A stretch of 8,545 nucleotides of DNA. It comes from Geminicoccaceae bacterium. Lineage in GTDB: Bacteria > Pseudomonadota > Alphaproteobacteria > Geminicoccales > Geminicoccaceae. This document shows positions 1 through 6,527 of this stretch, piece by piece. Positions within the stretch are counted from its first letter, which is position 1. Each line of letters starts with the position of its first letter. The position numbers and the translations under genes were made by a program. Below the pieces are notes generated by a model. It did not search any database. It saw nothing but the letters and a program-made list of their open reading frames with translations, and had not been told where the DNA came from. Location: positions 1-8,545 of the forward strand of contig JAPJRA010000123.1 of NCBI GenBank assembly GCA_030824835.1. The letters are read 5' to 3'.

Positions 1-543
1 CGCGGGCGCATAACCGGAAGGCTGGTCATCCTGGTGCCGCGCGTCGTCCCCCTCAGGCGGCTCGGTGTGCACCGCGGCCAGCGGCACCTGCGGTGCAGGC
101 TCGGCCGTCGCCAGGCGCAACGCGACCTCGCGCAAGCGGTCCGCGTCTACCACCACCTTCGGCTTGACCGGCTCGTCCGCCAGCGCTTCCGCCGCCAGCC
201 CGGCTTCCTCGGCGTCCGCGATCGTCAGCTTCAGCAGCGCCAACTGCTCGAAGAACAATTCCCGCGCCGCTGGAGGCAACCGGTCAGCGAGGCGCTCGTC
301 CACGATCCGGTTGGCCTGAGCCAGCACCCCACGCGCGTGCGCAAGCTGCCCGGACATCTTGGTATTGCCCGCGAGCATCTGCGCCAATGCCTTGGTGCTC
401 GGCTGAAGCATGGGCAGCAACTCGGCAGCCGACCCTGGAACGCGACGCCCGCCGCCATTGTCCTGCGGGCGACGTCCGCCGCCACCCTTGCCCCGCTTCT
501 TCGGCCCGTTGCGACGAAATGGAAACATCGATTGATTCTTCAT
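1..543 (-). CDS. Hypothetical protein with basic Gly/Arg/Lys-rich N-terminus (3' end beyond window)
   Basis: An open frame of 181 codons runs from ATG at 543 off the left edge without a stop. I do not recognise the family. The first 35 or so residues are strongly basic and glycine-rich (RRNGPKKRGKGGGGRR), typical of a disordered nucleic-acid-binding or anionic-surface-binding tail. Residues about 38-125 look helical and Ala/Leu-rich, with a segment ELLPMLQPSTKALAQMLAG and later ARELFFEQLALLKLTIADAE. The visible end is Pro/Glu/Asp-rich and probably disordered. There is no signal peptide or membrane helix. Codon third positions are GC-rich, as in the solid genes nearby. The start is uncertain: ATG 543 and ATG 528 are in frame, and neither has a strong ribosome site (528 has a weak GAAGAA upstream). 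An in-frame TGA near 646 excludes much longer forms. That it is a real gene is likely; its function is unknown. Confidence 0.6.
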   Translation of the reverse strand, partial: MKNQSMFPFRRNGPKKRGKGGGGRRPQDNGGGRRVPGSAAELLPMLQPSTKALAQMLAGNTKMSGQLAHARGVLAQANRIVDERLADRLPPAARELFFEQLALLKLTIADAEEAGLAAEALADEPVKPKVVVDADRLREVALRLATAEPAPQVPLAAVHTEPPEGDDARHQDDQPSGYAPA

Positions 544-547
544 CCAG

Positions 548-649
548 CTATTTGGCCTGATCCGATGCTGGCACGACCTCGCCCGGTTGCAGCGAGACGC
601 CGCTACTGAAACGCCGCCAGCGGGACCAGCCGTTCGGAATTCGCGTCAC
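548..649 (-). CDS. Possible 33-residue leader ORF upstream of the left-edge gene
   Basis: A GTG-start frame (GTG at 649, TAG at 548-550) encodes about 33 residues including VTRIPNGWSRW and SLQPGEVVPASDQAK. The frame stays open further upstream to a TGA at 701-703. Its stop lies 4 nt before ATG 543 of the next minus-strand gene, an arrangement compatible with translational coupling. Codon third positions are mostly G/C. There is no good Shine-Dalgarno sequence before the GTG and I recognise no family. It could equally be the tail of a decayed gene or chance. Low confidence. Confidence 0.2.
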   Translation of the reverse strand: MTRIPNGWSRWRRFSSGVSLQPGEVVPASDQAK

Positions 650-1054
650 CCTGAAGGCCGCCTGCCTCGAGCCTACCGGGAGGGCAAGCCGCCGCGGCAG
701 TCAATCATCGACGACCGTCTCGCAGCCATCGGCCACGACCATGGCCAAACCACGCTACGACGATGATGCCCGTTGATTGCATTTTGTCTCGGCAGCAGTA
801 CTGCCGATGACCGGAAAATCAAGCGGAAAAGCGACGCGGACCCCAACCCTTGCGCGAATCGGAACTGCCACTATCCCATCACAACGCTTCGCCGGTCGTG
901 GTAGAAGCGCATACTTGATCAACTTGGCAGGTTCCGCAGCAGCATCACCGGCCATAAGTGCCGCAAAGCACACGCTTATGATGTCGGATCGCATGCCCGC
1001 GAGTTCAAGCCCCGTTGGGGCGCCCGGCCGCCACCGATCACGCGTCGTGAGCCC
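551..1054. other. Region without a confident gene
   Basis: About 500 bp between two minus-strand genes. It holds only two weak minus-strand ORFs (548-649 and 755-994). Part of it, roughly 755-1000, is visibly less GC-rich than its surroundings. A short dyad CATAAG (953-958) / CTTATG (975-980) and a 5-bp stem GCCCC-GTT-GGGGC (1009-1021) are present. Neither is followed by a T-run on either strand, so I do not call terminators. No tRNA or known RNA is recognisable. Confidence 0.5.
755..994 (-). CDS. Possible small secreted protein (weak)
   Basis: A 79-residue frame whose first 20 residues look like a Sec signal peptide: Arg at position 2, a hydrophobic stretch IISVCFAALMAG, and a small-residue GDAAA that would fit signal peptidase I cleavage before EPAKL. 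The mature part would be about 59 residues with two cysteines and no recognisable domain. Against it: third-position GC is only about half, far below the neighbouring genes; no Shine-Dalgarno sequence precedes the ATG; and the longer opposite-strand frame at 777-1133 shows the region can be open by chance. It may be recently acquired, decayed, or not a gene. Confidence 0.2.
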   Translation of the reverse strand: MRSDIISVCFAALMAGDAAAEPAKLIKYALLPRPAKRCDGIVAVPIRARVGVRVAFPLDFPVIGSTAAETKCNQRASSS

Positions 1055-1351
1055 TCACGTCAGATCCTCCGTGGCCACCATGGACAACGCCTCCTCGAGC
1101 GTTCTGCCCGCCGCCGCAATCTGGCGCATGTAATCGAGCCCGTCGGCGCTGAGCGGACCGGCGCTGCCGGCGAGCATGAGCTCGGCAAAGCCACGAATGG
1201 CATTCAATGCCGTGCGGGCGTCCTGCCAGTGCGCCGTATTCCACGTCGTGGCGGCGCAGACCGTTTGGCACGGATTCGCCAGCCGCGCCGCTGGGACAGA
1301 GGTGGCGCGGCATCGCTCGTCGTCGGTCCGGCCCATCTGCCTGCGCTCCAT
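1055..1351 (-). CDS. HisKA-like (histidine kinase dimerization) stand-alone protein lacking the phosphoacceptor His
   Basis: Residues 46-97 (RTALNAIRGFAELML, then GPLSADGLDYMRQIAAAGRTLEEAL) follow the pattern of the first helix, turn and second helix of the HisKA dimerization domain of sensor kinases, whose H-box typically reads SHELRTPLNAIIGFSE. Here the aligned stretch is WQDARTALNAIRGFAE, so Gln43 sits where the phosphorylated His should be and Pro becomes Ala48. The protein is 98 residues and ends directly after helix 2; there is no HATPase domain, N box or G box, and no sensor domain. It therefore cannot be a working kinase. It might dimerize with a true kinase, act as a scaffold, or be a gene remnant. 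An in-frame TAG directly precedes ATG 1351, which limits the 5' end; Met6 (1336), with GGAG 9 nt upstream, is an alternative start. The first 40 residues match nothing I know. It diverges from the gene at 1439. Confidence 0.6.
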   Translation of the reverse strand: MERRQMGRTDDERCRATSVPAARLANPCQTVCAATTWNTAHWQDARTALNAIRGFAELMLAGSAGPLSADGLDYMRQIAAAGRTLEEALSMVATEDLT

Positions 1352-1390
1352 CTATGCCGCCGGCCCACCGCAGCCGAAACCGATCCGGGG

Positions 1391-1417
1391 ATGGACGTGC
1401 CATTCCATGGCGTCCAT
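1391..1417. promoter_or_regulatory. Imperfect inverted repeat between divergent genes
   Basis: ATGGACG (1391-1397), a 2-nt bulge TG, CCAT (1400-1403), loop TCC, then ATGG (1407-1410) and CGTCCAT (1411-1417). The arms give 11 base pairs interrupted only by the bulge. It lies 21 nt before ATG 1439 and 39 nt from ATG 1351, in the 87-bp divergent spacer. It could be an operator controlling either gene or a 5'-UTR hairpin of the plus-strand gene. No T-run follows, so it is not a terminator. Confidence 0.4.
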
Positions 1418-1424
1418 ATGCTTG

Positions 1425-1430
1425 GCAGGA
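1425..1430 (+). promoter_or_regulatory. Ribosome binding site of the membrane protein gene
   Basis: GCAGGA, with AGGA ending 8 nt before ATG 1439. This supports that start over other in-frame possibilities. Confidence 0.6.
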
Positions 1431-1438
1431 TCTAAATA

Positions 1439-1981
1439 ATGACGGTCGAAATCGCTCATTGCCGCAACAAAGCGCATCGGGATATCACCTTGAACGAAGT
1501 CGAGCTGGCCTACCGCACCGCACCGTTGGTAGCGGACTATTTGCGCGCCGGGGCCGGCATCGCCCTCACCGTCACGCCACTCGTGCTCATGGAGCCGGCC
1601 TGGCCGGTCATCATCGGCCTGATCGTGCTGCTGGTGATGTTCGCGGGCTTTCTGGTGCAGACTTGGCACCGCCAGCACACACGCGTGCTTCTGGCGCCTT
1701 CCGGCGTTGCCCTGGATGGGCGAGCGGAGCAACGGCTGGCCTGGTCCGAGCTGGAGGGACTTCGATTGCGCTGGTTCGGCTCGCGGCGGCAGGGCCGCGG
1801 CTGGCTCGAGCTCGAGCTGAGCGGCAATGGGCGGCGGCTGGTGATCAGCTCGGCCCTACATCAGTTCGAAGCGGTAGTTGCCGCGGCCTTCAAGGCCGCA
1901 CGGGCCAAGGGTATCGTCCTCGATTCACCGACCCTGGCCAATATCAACGCCTTGCTGAACCGGCCGGCCGCAACGGCGTAG
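1439..1981 (+). CDS. Two-helix membrane protein with C-terminal PH-like cytoplasmic domain
   Basis: A 180-residue protein. Residues 1-34 are polar. Two hydrophobic segments follow, at about 36-52 (RAGAGIALTVTPLVLM) and 55-74 (WPVIIGLIVLLVMFAGFLVQ), with a very short Glu-Pro turn between them, suggesting a helical hairpin with both ends in the cytoplasm. Residues about 81-160 alternate strand-like segments (TRVLLAPSGVAL, LAWSELEGLRLRWF, WLELELSG, RRLVISSAL) and end in a helix (FEAVVAAAFKAARAKG). This order, a hydrophobic hairpin then strands then a C-terminal helix, resembles bacterial PH-domain membrane proteins of the YcxB/bPH kind, but I cannot assign a named family. The start has a good ribosome site (AGGA, 8-nt spacing). 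The gene diverges from the HisKA-like gene and converges with guaB. Its function is unknown; it probably is a real gene because codon third positions are GC-rich and the layout is protein-like. Confidence 0.7.
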   Translation: MTVEIAHCRNKAHRDITLNEVELAYRTAPLVADYLRAGAGIALTVTPLVLMEPAWPVIIGLIVLLVMFAGFLVQTWHRQHTRVLLAPSGVALDGRAEQRLAWSELEGLRLRWFGSRRQGRGWLELELSGNGRRLVISSALHQFEAVVAAAFKAARAKGIVLDSPTLANINALLNRPAATA

Positions 1982-1988
1982 GCGCCAT

Positions 1989-3480
<1,492 letters not shown>

Positions 3481-3502
3481 GAAATATTGCGGCGTTGCGG
3501 CG

Positions 3503-3531
3503 CATATAGGGGCTCGTCGCCTGCCCGGCAA
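3503..3531 (-). promoter_or_regulatory. Candidate sigma-70 promoter of guaB
   Basis: On the minus strand TTGCCG (3526-3531), a 17-bp spacer, and TATATG (3503-3508). Each hexamer matches 4 of 6 consensus bases at ideal spacing. A transcript starting near 3496 would have a 5' leader of about 26 nt that contains just the ribosome site. Inferred by eye only. Confidence 0.4.
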
Positions 3532-3615
3532 AGGCGCGGACGCCGCCAGAGCCGCAAACGTCCCCTGCGCAGGTGCGATCGTTGCCTTGTGACCACCCTC
3601 GGGTAGGCTCATCAT

Positions 3616-3647
3616 TTGACGTTAACGTAAAGGTAACACATTATAGT
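3616..3647 (+). promoter_or_regulatory. Candidate promoter and operator of the fatty-acid operon, MerR-type geometry
   Basis: An AT-richer stretch carries TTGACG (3616-3621) and TATAGT (3642-3647), 20 bp apart. Each matches the consensus at 5 of 6 positions. The 17-bp dyad GTTAACGTAAAGGTAAC (3621-3637, 6 of 8 pairs) lies across the spacer, and a perfect 10-bp palindrome ACGTTAACGT spans 3619-3628. Long 19-20 bp spacers with a dyad inside are characteristic of promoters activated by MerR-family proteins, and LiuR, a MerR-family protein, controls fatty-acid and branched-chain amino-acid catabolism in proteobacteria. A conventional reading with a weaker -10 (CATTAT, 3639-3644, 17-bp spacer) is also possible, with the palindrome then acting as a repressor site. 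No regulator gene is in the window. Confidence 0.5.
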
Positions 3648-3667
3648 CAGGATGATCGTCCGTGTTC

Positions 3668-3673
3668 AGGAGG
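3668..3673 (+). promoter_or_regulatory. Ribosome binding site of the acyl-CoA ligase gene
   Basis: A perfect AGGAGG lies 7 nt before ATG 3681. It decides the start against an in-frame ATG at 3573, which would place the candidate promoter inside the coding region. Confidence 0.85.
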
Positions 3674-3680
3674 GCGAGAC

Positions 3681-5390
3681 ATGGCGATGCGAGCTCGGGT
3701 AGCGGAGCCGCCGGCAGCATGGCCGGGGCCGGACCCCGAGGTCGATCTCGACGGCCCGATCGTGGCCCGACCACTGCAGGCCCTGCTGGACGACGCGGTC
3801 CAGGCCGGGGCCGAGGAAATCGATGCAGGGTGCCTCGGCCGTCGCTATCGCTATCGTGACATGGCGGGGCTGGTCGCCCACGCCACCCGCGGGCTGCAGG
3901 CGATCGGCGTCTTTCCCGGCACCCGGGTCGGCCTGCTGCTGCCCAACACGCCCTATTTCGTCATCCTCTACTATGCCGTGCTGCAGGCGGGCGGCGTCGT
4001 GGTCAACTTCAACCCGCTGCAGGCCGAGCGCGAGATCGCGCACCAGATCGCCGACAGCGGCGTCGAGATCATGGCCACGCTCGACCTCGACGCCCTGTTC
4101 GGCAAGCTGACGCGCGCCGTGGCGCTGCAGCCGATCCGCCATATCGTCGTCTGCCGGATGCGGGACATTCTCCCCACCCCGACCCGGCAGCTGTTCGCAG
4201 TGATGCGACGGCGGGAGCTGGCGACGATTCCCAGCGACGAGCGGCACGTGCCGTTCGAGCATCTCCTGGCCAACGATGGCCGGTTCGACGCGCCGGTCTG
4301 CGATCCCGAGCACACGGTGGCCCTGCTGCAGTACACCGGCGGCACGACCGGCGTGGCCAAGGGGGCCGAGCTCACCCATGCCAATCTCTACGCCAACGCG
4401 GTCCAGATCCGGCGCTGGTTCCACACTTGCGTTCCGGGCCGGGAGCGCATCCTGGGCGTGCTGCCGCTGTTCCACATCTTCGGCATGGCCACGGTGATGA
4501 ATGTCGGCCTGCTGTTGCGGGCCGAGCTGATCCTGCTGCCGCGGTTCGAGATCCGCCAGCTGATGCAGGTCATCCACAAGAAGCGGCCGACGATCTTCCC
4601 GGCCGTGCCGACGCTGCTCGCCGCGGTGGCGCGGTACGAGGATCGGGAGCGGTACGATCTGTCGTCGATCGAGCTGTGCACCTCCGGCGGCGCGCCGCTA
4701 CCGGTGGAGGTCAAGGACAGCTTCGAGCGGCTGACCGGCTGCGTGATCGTCGAGGGCTACGGGCTGACCGAGGCGTCGCCGGTGGTGTGTGTCAACCCGG
4801 TGAACGGGCAGCACAAGACCGGCTCGATCGGGCTGCCGCTGCCGCTGACGAATGTGGACATCGTCTCGCTCGAAGACGGCCGGACGCCCTTGGGCCCGGG
4901 CGAGCGCGGCGAGCTCTGCGTGCGTGGGCCGCAGGTGATGCGGGGGTATCTGGGCCACCCGGAGGCTACCGCACAGGCACTGGCGGGCCAGCATCTGCAT
5001 ACGGGCGACGTCGCCTACCGGGACGAGGACGGCTATGTCTTCATCGTCGACCGGATCAAGGACGTCATCCTGTCCGGCGGCTACAACATCTACCCGCGCA
5101 ACGTCGAGGATGCGATCTACCTGCACCCGGCGGTCGAGGAGTGCGTGGTTGCCGGCCTGCCGGATCCCTATCGCGGGCAGACGGTGAAGGCGTGGATCAA
5201 GCTCGCCGCCGGCCGACGGCTGACCCGGGACGAGCTGCGCGCCTTCCTCGAGGACAAGCTCAGCCACGTCGAGATGCCGAAGCTGGTCGAGTTCCGCGAC
5301 CGGCCGCTGCCCAAGACCACGATCGGCAAGCTGTCGCGCAAGGATCTGCTGGCCGAGGAGCACCTGGCCGAGCGGGAGGCCGGGCGATGA
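3681..5390 (+). CDS. fadD: Long-chain fatty-acid--CoA ligase (FadD-type acyl-CoA synthetase)
   Basis: Activates free fatty acids to acyl-CoA by way of an acyl-AMP intermediate, feeding the beta-oxidation enzymes encoded next. At 569 residues it is close to E. coli FadD (561). ANL-superfamily motifs appear in order: the P-loop-like YTGGTTGVAKG (218-228), EGYGLTEASP (358-367) for adenine binding, TGD (441-443) with the ribose-binding Asp443, DRIKDVILSGGYNIYP (457-472) at the hinge into the C-terminal domain and matching the fatty-acyl ligase signature region, and PKTTIGK ending in the catalytic Lys550. There is no signal peptide or clear membrane helix, so it is cytosolic or peripheral. The start follows AGGAGG. 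The stop overlaps the thiolase start (ATGA). Exact chain-length preference cannot be read from the sequence; a medium-chain ligase is the main alternative. Confidence 0.9.
   Translation: MAMRARVAEPPAAWPGPDPEVDLDGPIVARPLQALLDDAVQAGAEEIDAGCLGRRYRYRDMAGLVAHATRGLQAIGVFPGTRVGLLLPNTPYFVILYYAVLQAGGVVVNFNPLQAEREIAHQIADSGVEIMATLDLDALFGKLTRAVALQPIRHIVVCRMRDILPTPTRQLFAVMRRRELATIPSDERHVPFEHLLANDGRFDAPVCDPEHTVALLQYTGGTTGVAKGAELTHANLYANAVQIRRWFHTCVPGRERILGVLPLFHIFGMATVMNVGLLLRAELILLPRFEIRQLMQVIHKKRPTIFPAVPTLLAAVARYEDRERYDLSSIELCTSGGAPLPVEVKDSFERLTGCVIVEGYGLTEASPVVCVNPVNGQHKTGSIGLPLPLTNVDIVSLEDGRTPLGPGERGELCVRGPQVMRGYLGHPEATAQALAGQHLHTGDVAYRDEDGYVFIVDRIKDVILSGGYNIYPRNVEDAIYLHPAVEECVVAGLPDPYRGQTVKAWIKLAAGRRLTRDELRAFLEDKLSHVEMPKLVEFRDRPLPKTTIGKLSRKDLLAEEHLAEREAGR
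5374..5379 (+). promoter_or_regulatory. Ribosome binding site of the thiolase gene
   Basis: GGGAGG inside the end of the ligase gene, 7 nt before ATG 5387. It sets the thiolase start against a much longer in-frame extension back to 4427. Confidence 0.75.
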
Positions 5391-6523
5391 GGGAGGTGGT
5401 GATCGCGGGTTACGCCCGGTCGCCGTTCCAGCCGGCGCACAAGGGCGAGCTCGCGCGCGTGCGGCCCGACGAACTGGCGGCGCAGGTGATCGCCGGCCTG
5501 ATCGAGCGCAGCCCGATCGAGCCCGGGTCCATCGAGGACCTGATCGTCGGCTGCGCCTTTCCCGAAGGCGAGCAGGGCCTGAACGTCGCCCGCCTGATCG
5601 GGTTTCTGGCCCGGCTGCCCGCCTCCGTGGCGGCGACCACGGTCAACCGTTTCTGCGGCTCGTCGATGCAGGCCGTGCACATGGCCGCCGGTGCCGTCGC
5701 CATGGGCGCCGGCGACGCCTTCGTCTGTGCCGGCGTCGAATCGATGAGCCGGGTGCCGGTCATGGGCTTCAACCCGATGCCGCATCCCGGCCTCGCCCGC
5801 GACTACCCCCAGGCCTACGTGGCGATGGGGGAGACGGCCGAGAATCTGGCCCGCCGGCACGGCATCGCCCGCGCCGAGCAGGAGGCCTTCGCCGTCCGCA
5901 GCCACGCCAAGGCGGCGGCGGCGCACGCGGCCGGGCATCTCGCCGCCGAGCTGGTGCCGATCCGCATCGGCGCGCACGGCTGCGCTCACGACGGCTGCAT
6001 CCGCGCCGGCACGACGGCGCAGCAGCTGGCCGAGCTCAGGCCGGCCTTCGAGGCGGGCGGCACGGTCACGGCGGGCACCAGCTCGCCGCTGACCGACGGC
6101 GCCGCGGCGCTCCTCGTCACCTCGGGCGACTTCGCGCGGGCGCATGGGCTGGGCATCCTGGCGCGGGTGCGCAGCGTCGCTGTCGCCGGCTGCGCGCCGG
6201 AGATCATGGGCATCGGCCCGGTGCCCGCGGTCCGCAAGTCCCTGCAGCGGGCGGGGCTGCGCCTCGAGGACATCGATCTGGTCGAGCTGAACGAGGCGTT
6301 CGCCGTCCAGGCCCTGGCGGTGGCACGGACCCTGGGCATCGACGAGGAGCGGCTGAACCTCGACGGCGGGGCCATCGCCCTGGGGCACCCGCTCGGGGCC
6401 AGCGGCGCCCGGATCACGGGCAAGGCGGCGGCGCTGCTGCGGCGGGAGGGCAAGGCGCTGGCGTTGGCCACGATGTGCATCGGCGGCGGTCAGGGCATCG
6501 CCACGATCCTCGAGGCGGTCTGA
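5387..6523 (+). CDS. fadA: 3-ketoacyl-CoA thiolase (acetyl-CoA acyltransferase, FadA-type)
   Basis: Cleaves 3-ketoacyl-CoA with CoA to acetyl-CoA and a shortened acyl-CoA, the last step of each beta-oxidation round. It is 378 residues, near the usual 390. The nucleophile Cys90 sits in VNRFCGSSMQAVH (86-98), a FadA-like version of the thiolase signature. NEAFA is at 302-306, the active-site His334 in ALGHPLGASGARI (331-343), and the second active-site Cys364 in MCIGGGQG (363-370). DGCIRAGTT and GTVTAGTSSPLTDGAAAL are also typical. All catalytic residues are present. The ATG overlaps the ligase stop by 4 bp and follows GGGAGG, indicating coupled translation. With the next product it probably forms a trifunctional-like complex (inference from E. 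coli FadA-FadB). A biosynthetic acetoacetyl-CoA thiolase is less likely given the operon. Confidence 0.92.
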   Translation: MREVVIAGYARSPFQPAHKGELARVRPDELAAQVIAGLIERSPIEPGSIEDLIVGCAFPEGEQGLNVARLIGFLARLPASVAATTVNRFCGSSMQAVHMAAGAVAMGAGDAFVCAGVESMSRVPVMGFNPMPHPGLARDYPQAYVAMGETAENLARRHGIARAEQEAFAVRSHAKAAAAHAAGHLAAELVPIRIGAHGCAHDGCIRAGTTAQQLAELRPAFEAGGTVTAGTSSPLTDGAAALLVTSGDFARAHGLGILARVRSVAVAGCAPEIMGIGPVPAVRKSLQRAGLRLEDIDLVELNEAFAVQALAVARTLGIDEERLNLDGGAIALGHPLGASGARITGKAAALLRREGKALALATMCIGGGQGIATILEAV

Positions 6524-6527
6524 GGCC

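Noticed and set aside
1009..1021. Stem GCCCC-GTT-GGGGC as a terminator for the HisKA-like gene
   Set aside because: Only 5 bp, and no T-run follows on the minus strand.
1038..1403. 121-codon minus-strand frame overlapping the HisKA-like gene
   Set aside because: Composition is His/Arg/Gly-rich with no motif, whereas the alternative frame carries the HisKA-like pattern.
3564..3573. Perfect palindrome CCTGCGCAGG in the guaB/fadD spacer
   Set aside because: A 10-bp GC-rich palindrome without extended symmetry is easily expected by chance here, and it matches no operator I know.
3573..3680. Upstream start for the acyl-CoA ligase at 3573
   Set aside because: It would add 36 atypical residues across the candidate promoter and ribosome site; AGGAGG precedes ATG 3681.
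4427..5386. In-frame upstream extension of the thiolase as a fusion protein
   Set aside because: The extension is the out-of-frame shadow of the acyl-CoA ligase. ATG 5387 has a good ribosome site and begins the normal thiolase N-terminus.
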